From an uncultured Bacteroidia bacterium (lineage in GTDB: Bacteria > Bacteroidota > Bacteroidia > Bacteroidales > UBA932), in NCBI GenBank assembly GCA_902791945.1, contig CADAXR010000014.1:1-33229 (forward strand): a stretch of 33,229 nt of DNA, given 5' to 3'. The translations under genes were made by a program, and so were the position numbers. The notes beneath the pieces are model-generated. The model ran no database searches. It was not told the origin of the DNA and worked only from the letters and a program-made list of their open reading frames with translations. Below, in pieces: positions 1 through 8,845 of the stretch; the first letter of the stretch is position 1, and the number at the start of each line of letters is the position of its first letter.

Positions 1-821
1 AACCTGACGGAGGACCCGCCTCCGAGCTGGATGCCAAGGCCGTAGCCATTGGATGCGAGGTGCCTTGTCGAGGAGACGGACACATAGCCCGCGTCTCCGT
101 CGAAGATCTCCCTGGTCCCGATAAATCCGCCCTGGTCCACGAGGATGTTGTACTGGCGGCCTCCGGTGCCGAAGGTCTTGGCGGTGAGCTGATCCACGCC
201 GTGCTGCCAGATAAATCCTGCCCCGAGGGTGAACCCGTTTTGGAAGCGGTACATGAACCCCGGCACGACTCCGATCTTCATCCTGACATCCTGGAAGCGA
301 GGGTCCTTCATCTTGACCTGGTCCTCGGCCGTGTAGTCCACCTTGATGCCTATGGCGACCCTGTCGTTGAAATTGTAGGAAAAGCCCCCCATGAGGGAGT
401 ATTTCTCCCTTTTCTTGCTGCCGACCGTCGAGAGGTCTTCTTCCAGGAAGTTGACAGGGTTCCCGCGCGGGTCTATCAGGACCTGTCCGCCCATCCGGGC
501 GCCTTTAAAATAAGAATAGGACAGCGACCCGCAGAAGGCCAGCTTGTCTGAAATCCTGTAGAAGGACTGCGCGGCAGCTCCGGCCTGCCAGCTGTCCGGA
601 GAGCCCTCCAGCGGGTAAATGGCGCCGTTCTCCTTGGTGAACGAGGCCGCGGCTTCCGAGAAGCCGCCCTCGGGAAGTGTGGCGAGAAGAGCGGCGTTGC
701 CCGTTGAAAGAAGAGGGTTGTCTCCGAGCGCACGGCGGAAATCCCGCGGCGCCTCCTGCCCCGCGGCGCTGGCCGCGAGGCAGAGAAGAACCGTAAAGGA
801 TAGTATGAGCCGCGCTCTCAC
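1..821 (-). CDS. DUF6850-type outer-membrane beta-barrel protein (3' end outside window)
   Basis: Read from the sequence on the minus strand as a continuous frame from a GTG at 821 to the window edge (about 273 residues, C-terminus missing). The N-terminus (RARLILSFTVLLCLAASAAG) is a clear Sec signal peptide. The rest alternates short polar and aromatic stretches typical of barrel strands (e.g. YSLMGGFSYNFNDRVAIGIK). A stop codon lies in frame just upstream, so GTG is the only plausible start. It begins 7 nt after the stop of the DUF4876-type lipoprotein gene and is probably the third gene of that operon. Resemblance to the DUF6850 family, which I recall as a partner of DUF4876 proteins, is from memory and not a search. 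Its role is unknown; I infer an outer-membrane accessory of the neighbouring receptor. Confidence 0.72.
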   Translation of the reverse strand, partial: MRARLILSFTVLLCLAASAAGQEAPRDFRRALGDNPLLSTGNAALLATLPEGGFSEAAASFTKENGAIYPLEGSPDSWQAGAAAQSFYRISDKLAFCGSLSYSYFKGARMGGQVLIDPRGNPVNFLEEDLSTVGSKKREKYSLMGGFSYNFNDRVAIGIKVDYTAEDQVKMKDPRFQDVRMKIGVVPGFMYRFQNGFTLGAGFIWQHGVDQLTAKTFGTGGRQYNILVDQGGFIGTREIFDGDAGYVSVSSTRHLASNGYGLGIQLGGGSSVR

Positions 822-828
822 GGGATAA

Positions 829-2220
829 TTACTTTATGGAAGCTACCTTGCGTACGTGGAAGTCGTTGGCGGAGTTGTTGGTGTCCATATAGACAATCTT
901 GGCGCCATTGGCGATCGAAGCCTCTGCATCTATGCCTGAAGGATCGGTGTCTTCCTCGGAGAAAGCTCCGGCATAGTTGTAGACAAGTTTGGATGCGTTC
1001 CCCTCAATGGCCTCGGTGGCCTCCTTGTCGACGTTACGGTAGATGGTCGAGCCGTTCTTGTTGACGGCGAACACCACGTGCCCGGTGTTGATGGCGGGGG
1101 AGAACCGGTGGAACGAAGTGGTATTGTTGTCGTCTTTCCAGATATCTACAGCATCAAGTACCCAATCGGTCGGAATCTTGCAGAAGTTGCCGGACTTATT
1201 GCTTGCTTTGTTGACGAAGTTGCCTTCGTCAAGTACGAAATCCTGAATTTTCGATTTGGGCTCGAAAATGAAGGGGGCGGCATTCTGCATGGGTATAGCC
1301 CATGAGGTGCCCATTCCGAATACTGATGTTTTCATATAATGGGAGCTCGGAATGGTTGATGACGGAGCGGGGTACCAGGCGGCTGCATTGAATCCGGCCT
1401 CCTTGTCGTACATGACATAGTCGGCTCCGCTAAGGTCCACTGAATTCGGGATTGTCACAGAGTGATCCACGGCTCCGCAGATTGAAACCACAATCTGGGA
1501 ATACGGGGCGATCTTGACGGAAGTCCCTTCCTGGAACCACCATACGGCGTAGGAGGCCGGAGTCCAGCCTTCCGCAAAATACGACTGGTTACCGTCGCCG
1601 GCATTGTAGTCATTGGCGGCATTCCCGACCGTGTTGCTTATCTGGGCCATTGCGATGCACATTTTACTCGCATCCATTTCCTTTGCGGAATTGTTGTAGA
1701 TGATGATGTACTTGTCGGTGATGTACTGCTTATTCTCACGCTCGTTCCAGCAGCCTCCGTTATAGAGTTCCTTGATGATGAGGTTGCTCGTCTGGGACGC
1801 TTCCAGGGGGAGGGGAATCGGCTTGGAGATATCTCCATCGTCTTCCGGGTCGATCTCGGGATCATCCACGGAAATGGTTTTGGGCATTTCAGCTCCTTGA
1901 TCGGTGACGGTGATGCTTACGGAGCCGTTGTAAACCCGCTTGATGTTCTCATCTTCGTCATCTTTCTTGAAGGATGTCGTCGCGGTGTAAATTCCGACCG
2001 GGACGTCGAATGAGACGATACCTTCTGCATCGGTCTCGACGCTGTAGGAAGCGCTTCCCGAAGAGAGGCTGACAGGGATTCCTTCTTCAGCGAAAGGACT
2101 GCCGAAGAGAGTTAGCTGTACTTTGACGGGGTAGGTCTTAGGAGCCTTGCCGCCTTTTTCGCAGGAGACCGCCGCTATCGCGAGGGCCACTACTGAGAGA
2201 ATTGTGAGAAATTTTTTCAT
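829..2220 (-). CDS. DUF4876-type surface lipoprotein
   Basis: A 463-residue protein. The ATG at 2220 is chosen over an upstream start because it opens a lipoprotein signal (MKKFLTILSVVALAIAAVSC, lipobox Cys at residue 20). A carboxypeptidase-regulatory/Ig-like fold follows (roughly residues 28-125: IPVSLSSGSASYSVETDAEG). Then comes the DUF4876-like region (KELYNGGC, ITDKYIIIYNNSAKEMDAS) extending to the end, which is rich in Trp, Tyr and Asn. The gene lies 13 nt after the stop of the TonB-dependent receptor gene and 7 nt before the barrel protein gene, so the three are almost certainly co-transcribed. Family function is not established. Exposure on the outer membrane as a ligand-binding partner of the receptor is an inference from the lipobox and the operon. 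Confidence 0.8.
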   Translation of the reverse strand: MKKFLTILSVVALAIAAVSCEKGGKAPKTYPVKVQLTLFGSPFAEEGIPVSLSSGSASYSVETDAEGIVSFDVPVGIYTATTSFKKDDEDENIKRVYNGSVSITVTDQGAEMPKTISVDDPEIDPEDDGDISKPIPLPLEASQTSNLIIKELYNGGCWNERENKQYITDKYIIIYNNSAKEMDASKMCIAMAQISNTVGNAANDYNAGDGNQSYFAEGWTPASYAVWWFQEGTSVKIAPYSQIVVSICGAVDHSVTIPNSVDLSGADYVMYDKEAGFNAAAWYPAPSSTIPSSHYMKTSVFGMGTSWAIPMQNAAPFIFEPKSKIQDFVLDEGNFVNKASNKSGNFCKIPTDWVLDAVDIWKDDNNTTSFHRFSPAINTGHVVFAVNKNGSTIYRNVDKEATEAIEGNASKLVYNYAGAFSEEDTDPSGIDAEASIANGAKIVYMDTNNSANDFHVRKVASIK

Positions 2221-2233
2221 AACTTTATAATGA

Positions 2234-5200
2234 TTAAAATTTGAGTCTGAGCGTAAGTCCGTAATAGAATTTGGGCACATAGGATTCGGCCGACATGTAG
2301 GTCCCCGTCTTTGAAGAACGTATCTGGCTTCTCGTGACGAAGAAGTTGTTGGCGTAGAAAGAGATGGAAGCTATTTTGCCGATTTCTTTCGTGACGCTGA
2401 AATTGGCGCTGAAAAACGGCGTGTAATAGTCCTTTTTAAAGATGTACAGGTATGCGGATTTCCGGGAAAGCTGTGCCAGGTCGCTGTAGAGGGCGAGATT
2501 CCCGCCTTCTTTTGCCGCAATGAGGTCCGGCAGGTATTCCCTCGGCGTGGGGTCGTCGAAGGTGCTGTAGTACTCGGGGTAGCGGACCACGAAGTTATCA
2601 CCATCGTAGATGGATCCGCCGACTGTTGAAAGGATGTCGTTGTTATCGGAAATGACCTGTGCGAGCTCCTTCCCGTCACTGGTCTCGCTGAGGGTGCGTG
2701 AGTATTTCAGAAGGCTTGCCTCCAGCTTCGCCGAGAGGATGAGCCTTATGGAAGGGATGTGGGTCACTATAGTGAGGTTCATCCTGAGGTTCATGGTCTC
2801 GGAACCGTTGGAGTAGGAGTCGCCGCCGTAGTAGTGGCCTATGTAGGGGTAGGGCATCCTGTCGACGGAGGTGCGGAGTGTAGTCGGGGAGTACTCCAGC
2901 ACATCAGTCCTCAGGGTCTTGTAACAGTACCACGATCCGTCGAGCCGGATGTCGGTGTTGATGGGGCGGATCTTTGTGAAGTCGATGACCCACTCGATGC
3001 CGTAGCGGTCTATCGGATTTTTCTCATTGTCAGCGAAATAGCTGGGAGCCAGTTCCTTATAGGTAATGTGACTGAGCTCCTGAGAGGGAAGGGATCCTGT
3101 CTTGTCGCTAACGGTTACGATTCCGCTCTCCCTGTCTATCGTGAAGATCCTGTTGTCCGCAGGGATGGGGACTCCGTCGAGGGACGACACCGGCGTGTAG
3201 GCGTAGGTGGTCCTGTCGTAGGTGCTGGAAATGCGGTAGGCGTTGAAAGTGCGGTTCCAGAAGGCGGAGACGGAAATCCTGTTGCCTGCGAAATCCGCCT
3301 CTATGCCTGCTTCCATCATCCTGTTTTTCTGCCACTTGAGGTCCGGATTAAAGACGACGCTGCGAGGCTGTATGTGGTAGGCCTCGATAGACTCGTTGGA
3401 GGAGTTGGTGGTCGATGTGAAGACGTTGACGTCCCGGTACGTCGGCATGGGGAAGAGGATGCTGAAGGAGGGCAGTTTTACGGCCTGTCCCCAGCTGGCG
3501 CGGACGGAAAGCTCCCTCACCGTCTTTCTCTCCCGCCCCTGCCTTGGCAGGATGGTGTACTTGAAGTTGAAACGCGGGGAGAGGCTGGAAGTGACCCCGT
3601 AGGCTGAACCGCGTACGACGGTGTTGTCGTTACGGAGTCCGGCAATGAGATTTATCCTTCCCTTTCCCACGGGGATCATCAGGTTGTCTTCAATATAGAC
3701 TCCGGCGTTGTGCATCGTCGGGACATCGCGGTAGCGGTACTCCCTGAAAGTAGGGGCTGTCGCCATCTCCTCAGTCCAGGCTCCTATGCCGAAATTGCGG
3801 TCCGTACTCCACTCGGCGCCTATCTTGAGCTTGTTGTTGAGCTTGCCGATGTAGCGGGAAAGACCGGCCTTGAGCGAAAGCCTGGTCGTCATCGGAAGGT
3901 CTTCGCAGCGCATTGTATTCTGCCAGTGGCCGGCAGGGATGTACATGACAGGCTGCACTTCGCCTTCCGAATACGGAACGGCGATGAAAAAGCCCTCCTC
4001 CTTCCCGTGTAGGACTGTCTTGTTGATGACGGACGAGTTCAGGGTCGTCTCCTTCGAACTTTTGTCCGAGAATGAGACAGAACCGTTCATCTCCAGGTTC
4101 GTGATCCACGGCTTCGAAAGAAGCCAGTTGAGGGAGAAATTGGCCCTCGCGGCGTGGTCCCTGGCTATGGTGCGGGTGCCTTGTACGGCGTCTGGGTCCG
4201 CCTTCGTGTCCTTGCCGCCGATGTTGCCTGTCACGCCGAGGCTGAGCCGGAGGGGCATCGAGGCGAAGATTCCGCGGCTGAACGAGTTGGTGTAGGAGAG
4301 TGAGGCCTGGCCGCGGCGGTAGGCCGTGTAGGGAGACATCTGGTTGGCAGTGGACTGGGTGTATTCGAGACTGGCGTTCATGACGCCCCTCGCTCCCTTT
4401 TTGCCGCTGCCGAGGCTGAATCCTTTCGAGACGGAGCCCTGCTTGATGGCGGGGCTTGCCGAGAGGGTTATCATCCAGGGGGTCTTGCCTTTTTTCAGGT
4501 TGACTTTGACTACACCGGATGACATATCGCCGTATTCTACGGAGGGGACGCCGGTGATTACCTCCACGGACTCGACGTTGGTGGAGGCTATATTATTGGT
4601 GGTTACTCCCTTGACGCTGCTGTTTGTCGTCGATGCCTCGGCGAAGGAAGCGTTGTTGGAAAGGCGCACTCCGTCCACCTCGACGGCGGTGCCGAAGGAA
4701 GGATTGCCGCTTTCGGTGGAGGCGGCGCGTATGTTGAACTGCTTCTCGGTAGTAAGGGAAGGATCGACTGTCGCCCCTCCGGGGAGGAGCCCGGAGATGT
4801 CGGCGACATTCATCACCTGTACGTGATCCAGGGCGGTACGGTCTATGGTGCGGGTTGTGGTCGCGGAATTGCCGTCCTCCTTGGCCGTGACTACGGCGCC
4901 TTCGAGGGAGAGGTTGTCAGGTGCGAGGGCGACTTTGAAATTGAGGACGTCTTTGTCGAGGACTATTTCCCTCGACCAGCTTACGTAGCCGAGGCAGGAC
5001 ACCGTGACTCTGGTCTTGGAGGCGGGGACGTTTTTGACGGAAAAGCGTCCTTCCGCGTCGGCTACCGCCCACTGGCCGGATCCTTCTATGATGACTGTCG
5101 CGAAATCGACAGGCTTGCCGGAATCCTTGTCGGTCACCATGCCCGCAAAGGTGTGCTTCTGGGCGAGCAGTTCGCCCTGAAAGACACAGGCTATAAAGAA

Positions 5201-5266
5201 TAATATGATGGCAAGACGTCTCAAATACACTACATAGATTAACTTACCAGATGCAAAAATAATCAT
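2234..5266 (-). CDS. TonB-dependent outer-membrane receptor with carboxypeptidase-regulatory-like N-terminus
   Basis: About 1010 residues from the ATG at 5266. After a signal peptide (RRLAIILFFIACVFQGELLA) comes a CarboxypepD_reg-like domain (KHTFAGMVTDKDSGKPVDFA), then a plug (VEVITGVPSVEYGDMSSGVV), then a long 22-strand-type barrel ending in the aromatic residue of LTLRLKF. It imports an unknown ligand across the outer membrane using TonB energy. The start is uncertain: a promoter-like -7 box at 5254-5261 would start transcription downstream of this ATG. That would favour in-frame GTG 5230 or TTG 5224, and TTG gives a textbook signal peptide. The gene lacks the SusD partner and SusC-type length and motifs. 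Instead it leads an operon with DUF4876- and DUF6850-type genes. It is divergent from the S46 peptidase gene, so a role in peptide uptake is possible but unproven. Confidence 0.88.
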   Translation of the reverse strand: MIIFASGKLIYVVYLRRLAIILFFIACVFQGELLAQKHTFAGMVTDKDSGKPVDFATVIIEGSGQWAVADAEGRFSVKNVPASKTRVTVSCLGYVSWSREIVLDKDVLNFKVALAPDNLSLEGAVVTAKEDGNSATTTRTIDRTALDHVQVMNVADISGLLPGGATVDPSLTTEKQFNIRAASTESGNPSFGTAVEVDGVRLSNNASFAEASTTNSSVKGVTTNNIASTNVESVEVITGVPSVEYGDMSSGVVKVNLKKGKTPWMITLSASPAIKQGSVSKGFSLGSGKKGARGVMNASLEYTQSTANQMSPYTAYRRGQASLSYTNSFSRGIFASMPLRLSLGVTGNIGGKDTKADPDAVQGTRTIARDHAARANFSLNWLLSKPWITNLEMNGSVSFSDKSSKETTLNSSVINKTVLHGKEEGFFIAVPYSEGEVQPVMYIPAGHWQNTMRCEDLPMTTRLSLKAGLSRYIGKLNNKLKIGAEWSTDRNFGIGAWTEEMATAPTFREYRYRDVPTMHNAGVYIEDNLMIPVGKGRINLIAGLRNDNTVVRGSAYGVTSSLSPRFNFKYTILPRQGRERKTVRELSVRASWGQAVKLPSFSILFPMPTYRDVNVFTSTTNSSNESIEAYHIQPRSVVFNPDLKWQKNRMMEAGIEADFAGNRISVSAFWNRTFNAYRISSTYDRTTYAYTPVSSLDGVPIPADNRIFTIDRESGIVTVSDKTGSLPSQELSHITYKELAPSYFADNEKNPIDRYGIEWVIDFTKIRPINTDIRLDGSWYCYKTLRTDVLEYSPTTLRTSVDRMPYPYIGHYYGGDSYSNGSETMNLRMNLTIVTHIPSIRLILSAKLEASLLKYSRTLSETSDGKELAQVISDNNDILSTVGGSIYDGDNFVVRYPEYYSTFDDPTPREYLPDLIAAKEGGNLALYSDLAQLSRKSAYLYIFKKDYYTPFFSANFSVTKEIGKIASISFYANNFFVTRSQIRSSKTGTYMSAESYVPKFYYGLTLRLKF

Positions 5267-5284
5267 CTTTGTCAAAGGAGGAAA
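5254..5284 (-). promoter_or_regulatory. Bacteroidetes-type promoter of the receptor operon
   Basis: On the minus strand TATTTTTG (5261-5254) matches the -7 consensus TAnnTTTG. TTTC (5284-5281) sits 19 nt upstream, one mismatch from the -33 TTTG. Predicted transcription start is around 5248. The assignment is pattern-based only. Confidence 0.5.
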
Positions 5285-5298
5285 TACCAAGAAATAGT

Positions 5299-5306
5299 TA
5301 TTTTTG
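5299..5306 (+). promoter_or_regulatory. -7 box of the S46 peptidase gene
   Basis: TATTTTTG matches TAnnTTTG and lies 27 nt upstream of the ATG at 5334. No good -33 TTTG is seen at the right spacing. The only nearby TTTG (5268-5271) is 27 nt upstream of the box. Confidence 0.45.
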
Positions 5307-5333
5307 CAAAAAGGATAAAAAAAACAGTTGATT

Positions 5334-7436
5334 ATGCCTTTCAGGAAAATAATTTGCGCCGCTGCGGCAATTGTCCTGACCAACAGTCTTTTGGCCGACG
5401 AGGGGATGTGGATGATCAATGCGGTGGACAAGGCCCTTGAAAAGAAGATGCAGGAGAGAGGCCTTCTCCTCGGCGCTTCCGAGATATACAACGCCGATGC
5501 GCCCGGGACGTCGCTTGCCGACGCCGTCGTCTCCCTGGACTTCGGCTGCACCGGCAGCATAGTCTCCTCCCGCGGGCTCGTTATCACGAATCACCACTGC
5601 GCCTACGGGGATGTCCACGCCATCAGTACCCCTGAGCACAACTATCTGGAAGACGGATTCTGGGCCTTCACGGATGCGGAGGAAGTACCGGTGAAGGGTA
5701 AGAAAATCCAGTTTCTGAAAAGGGTGATAGACGTGACGGATGAAGCGAAACGGGTCTGGGACGAGCAGCAGCTCGAGGGACGCCCTATGGGCTTCCGCCG
5801 GCTCAGCCGCATCCTTGAAAAGAAATTCTCCGACGAGACCGGGCTCACCGCATCGCTCTCCTCGATGTGGGGCGGTTCAAAGTACTACATGGCCCTCTAT
5901 GAGGAGTACTGCGACATCCGCCTCGTCGCGGCTCCTCCCGTTTCCATCGCCGCTTTCGGCGGCGACGAGGACAACTGGGAGTGGCCCCAGCACAAGTGCG
6001 ACTTCGCGATGTACCGCATCTACACGGCCCCTGACGGTTCCCCGGCGGAGTATTCGCCGGAGAACGTTCCCCTGAAGCCGGCAAGAAAGCTCAATATCTC
6101 AAAGGCCGGATTCGCGGACGGCGATTTCACCATGGTTATCGGCTATCCGGGCCGTACCGCGCGCTACTCGTCTTCTGCGAAGACTGAGTTCGAGAAGGAT
6201 GTAACCCTTCCTATCTCCAACCGCGTCCGCGCCTCCCAGATGGAGATTATCTCGCGCTGGATGGACGCCGACCCCGCCGTGCGCCTGAAATACTCCAACC
6301 GCTTCTTCTCCCTCAGCAACGTTCAGGAGCTGCAGGAGGGCGAGGTGCTGTGCTACAACCGTTTCGACGTCGTCCGGGCCCGGATGGAGGAAGAGAAGAC
6401 GCTCGCTTCGAAGGACGCCGCTTTCGGGGACCTTCTCCGGAGACTCTCCTCGACCTACAAGGCCATAGCCCCCGCCGAGAGAAACCTTTCCTACTACCGT
6501 GAGACCATAGTCCGCGGCATCCGGCCCCGCCTTGCCGCCATCAGGATCAGCAATCTGGGCGGAAGCCGAGATGCTTCGCGGAACACTCCCGAGAGGATTC
6601 TCAAGGAAAAGAAAAACATAGCCGGGATAGTCTCGGAGATGGATTTCCGCGTGGAGAAGGAGCTCTGGCTCTACAACGCCCGGGTTTTCTTCGAGAACGT
6701 GGACAGCGCCTTCTGGGGCCCGGCGCAGAAGGAGGCGTACCTCCGGAGCGGCGGCGATTTTGAGGCCATTTGGAACGGCAGCTGGCTTTCCGACGAGGCC
6801 TTCCTTGCTGAATTCCTTTCAACTCCGGATCTTCCGACGGAGGCCATGAAGGCCGACCCCCTTTATAATATCCTCACGGAGAACAGGATGGCCGCATTCA
6901 ACGACGCCGTTCTCTCCGCGAGCGGCGGGATCAGGCCCGCCGACCTCGGGAGGGAGTACACAAGGGCCCTCTATGCCATGAGAAACGATCTCGGCATCAT
7001 CCAGTATCCCGACGCCAACAGTACGATGAGACTGACCTACGGCAGGGTAGGCGGCTACGAGCCGAGGGACGGTGTGATCTGCCTGTCAAAGAGCACACCG
7101 GGCGGGCTGCTTGCAAAGCACGACCCGTCCCGCTACGACTTCTGTCTCAAGGACGAATGGAGGGACCTTCTCCGGAATGAGAAGCCGTCGATGCCGGTTG
7201 ATTTCCTGACGGACAACGACATCACGGGAGGCAACTCCGGCAGCCCGGTGCTGAACGCCCGGGGCGAACTCATCGGTCTCGCCTTCGACGGCAACAAGGA
7301 GTCGCTCGCAAGCGATGCGGCCTTTGTCGAAGGCTACAACAAGTGTGTCTGCGTGGATATTCGCTTTGTCCTGTGGACGCTGGAGCGTTATGCCCGCCTC
7401 GACCGCATCCTCTCCGAGATTGAGGCCGCGGACTAA
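5334..7436 (+). CDS. S46 family dipeptidyl-peptidase (DPP7-like)
   Basis: A 700-residue secreted exopeptidase that releases dipeptides from peptide N-termini, normally in the periplasm. The signal peptide is at residues 1-23 (ending LTNSLLADEG). The mature start DEGMWM is typical of the family. Catalytic elements are NHHCAYGD (His 87/88), GGDEDNWEWPQH followed by KCDF (Asp about 223), and GGNSGSPV (Ser 635). The residue 18 positions after the catalytic Ser is Gly 653 (in FDGN). In the characterised Porphyromonas enzymes this position is Gly in DPP7 (hydrophobic P1) and Arg in DPP11 (acidic P1), so DPP7-like specificity is inferred. Length is close to the family's roughly 710-720. ATG 5334 is preferred to an upstream TTG at 5328 because it is the conventional codon and opens the signal peptide. 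The gene is divergent from the receptor operon. Its stop overlaps that of the convergent kinase-RapZ gene. Confidence 0.93.
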   Translation: MPFRKIICAAAAIVLTNSLLADEGMWMINAVDKALEKKMQERGLLLGASEIYNADAPGTSLADAVVSLDFGCTGSIVSSRGLVITNHHCAYGDVHAISTPEHNYLEDGFWAFTDAEEVPVKGKKIQFLKRVIDVTDEAKRVWDEQQLEGRPMGFRRLSRILEKKFSDETGLTASLSSMWGGSKYYMALYEEYCDIRLVAAPPVSIAAFGGDEDNWEWPQHKCDFAMYRIYTAPDGSPAEYSPENVPLKPARKLNISKAGFADGDFTMVIGYPGRTARYSSSAKTEFEKDVTLPISNRVRASQMEIISRWMDADPAVRLKYSNRFFSLSNVQELQEGEVLCYNRFDVVRARMEEEKTLASKDAAFGDLLRRLSSTYKAIAPAERNLSYYRETIVRGIRPRLAAIRISNLGGSRDASRNTPERILKEKKNIAGIVSEMDFRVEKELWLYNARVFFENVDSAFWGPAQKEAYLRSGGDFEAIWNGSWLSDEAFLAEFLSTPDLPTEAMKADPLYNILTENRMAAFNDAVLSASGGIRPADLGREYTRALYAMRNDLGIIQYPDANSTMRLTYGRVGGYEPRDGVICLSKSTPGGLLAKHDPSRYDFCLKDEWRDLLRNEKPSMPVDFLTDNDITGGNSGSPVLNARGELIGLAFDGNKESLASDAAFVEGYNKCVCVDIRFVLWTLERYARLDRILSEIEAAD

Positions 7437-8842
7437 AGATAGCTCTCCACATCCAGCTCCCTGTGCTTGAGGGAGACTCTCACGTCGAAAATCTTTGCGA
7501 TGTGGGCGGCGAGGTGCTCGGCGCAGTAGACCGAACGGTGCTGGCCTCCGGTGCAGCCGAACGCCACCTGCATGTGGGTGAATTTTCTCTCCATGAACTT
7601 CTTCACGTGGGCGTCCACGAGGGCGTAGACGCTCTCGAGGAAGACCGTCACCCCGCCGTCGTCCTCAAGGAACTTGATGACTTCGGCGTCGCGCCCGTCG
7701 AACTTGCGGTAGTACTCGAACTTGCCGGGATTGTTGATGGCGCGGCAGTCGAATACGAAGCCTCCGCCGTTGCCGCTGGTGTCGACGGGAATGCCCTTCT
7801 TGTAGGCGAAACTGAAGATGCTGACTTCCAGCTTCTTGTAGTCGGCCGCCTCGTAGAGCTGGGGCATATTCGTCAGCGCCTTCAGGAGCTCGTTGAGGTA
7901 CGGATACGCCTTGAACGGTGTGCGTAGGAGCTTCCGCAGGTTGTCGATGGCGAAAGGCACGCTGCCTATGAAATACGGCTTCTTCTCGAAGTAGCCGCGG
8001 AAGCCGTAGCAGCCGAGGACCTGGAGGATGCGGAACAGGACGATGGTCCTGTAGTGCTCCCTGAAGGCGGCCTCGTCGAGGTCGGGCTCATAGCGGCGCA
8101 GGGCGGCGAGGTAAGTGTTCTCGAGCTCCTCCCGGAGGTCGTCCGGGTAGTGGGAACGGGCCTGCCAGACGAAGGAGGCGAGGTCGTAGTGGACCGGACC
8201 GCGGCGCCCGCCCTGGAAGTCGATAAAATAGGGCTCTCCGTCCTTTATCATCACATTCCTCGACTGGAAGTCGCGGTACATAAAAGTCCGGAAGTCGTCC
8301 TTAAGGAGGTCCGAGCGGAGCCTGTCAAAATCGTCTTCCAGGCGCGCCTCGTTGAACTCCAGGCCGGTAGCCTTGAGGAAACAGTATTTGAAATAGTTGA
8401 GGTCGAAGGCGACCGTCCTGTCGTCGAGGGCCTCCTCGGGGTAGCAGACGCTCCAGTCGAACCCCTCGGCGCAGGCATACTGGATGTCGGGCAGGCGGGC
8501 GATGACCTTTCGGAGCAACGCGCGCTCGGAAGGGCTGTAGGAGCCTCTCTCGCGGCCCGGCGCTATGGCGTCGTAGAGGGTGGTGTCGCCGAGGTCTTCC
8601 TGGAGGTAGCGCATGCCGTCGGCGCTGACGGCGAGCACTTTGGGAACGCGGATTCCTGCCGCGGCAAAGTGTGCGTCGAGCGCGATGAAAGCCTTGTTTT
8701 CCTCAAGGTCTTTCCCTATTACCCCTACGATCCCGTCGGAGAGACGGAAATACAGCCGGTTGCTTCCGGAGCCCTTTATCTGGTCCGCGACGGCGCTTTC
8801 GTGTCCCGTGTACTCGCGGAATAAAGCCTTGAGTTTGTCCAT
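7433..8842 (-). CDS. Aminoglycoside-phosphotransferase-like kinase fused to a RapZ C-terminal domain
   Basis: A 469-residue two-domain cytoplasmic protein. Residues 1-310 look like an APH/choline-kinase-fold sugar kinase of the kind that includes AmgK. The catalytic-loop motif is RDFQSRN (190-196) and the metal-binding segment is IDFQGG (207-212). Residues 337-463 match the C-terminal domain of RapZ (VSIFSFAYKKGIP, GGFVFDCRAINNPG, GCTGGQHRSV at 429-438, LKHREL). The RapZ N-terminal P-loop domain is absent. In E. coli this C-terminal domain binds glucosamine-6-phosphate and the small RNAs. The fusion therefore suggests an amino-sugar kinase linked to an amino-sugar-phosphate sensor, which is my inference. 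No nucleotidyltransferase gene of the MurU type lies next to it. Start ATG 8842 is preceded by a 7-bp inverted repeat. It follows feoAB by 48 nt on the same strand. Confidence 0.87.
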   Translation of the reverse strand: MDKLKALFREYTGHESAVADQIKGSGSNRLYFRLSDGIVGVIGKDLEENKAFIALDAHFAAAGIRVPKVLAVSADGMRYLQEDLGDTTLYDAIAPGRERGSYSPSERALLRKVIARLPDIQYACAEGFDWSVCYPEEALDDRTVAFDLNYFKYCFLKATGLEFNEARLEDDFDRLRSDLLKDDFRTFMYRDFQSRNVMIKDGEPYFIDFQGGRRGPVHYDLASFVWQARSHYPDDLREELENTYLAALRRYEPDLDEAAFREHYRTIVLFRILQVLGCYGFRGYFEKKPYFIGSVPFAIDNLRKLLRTPFKAYPYLNELLKALTNMPQLYEAADYKKLEVSIFSFAYKKGIPVDTSGNGGGFVFDCRAINNPGKFEYYRKFDGRDAEVIKFLEDDGGVTVFLESVYALVDAHVKKFMERKFTHMQVAFGCTGGQHRSVYCAEHLAAHIAKIFDVRVSLKHRELDVESYL

Positions 8843-8845
8843 TGC

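Noticed and set aside
2221-2280. Longer start for the DUF4876-type lipoprotein
   Set aside because: The extra 20 residues overlap the receptor gene's 3' end and place the lipoprotein signal internally.
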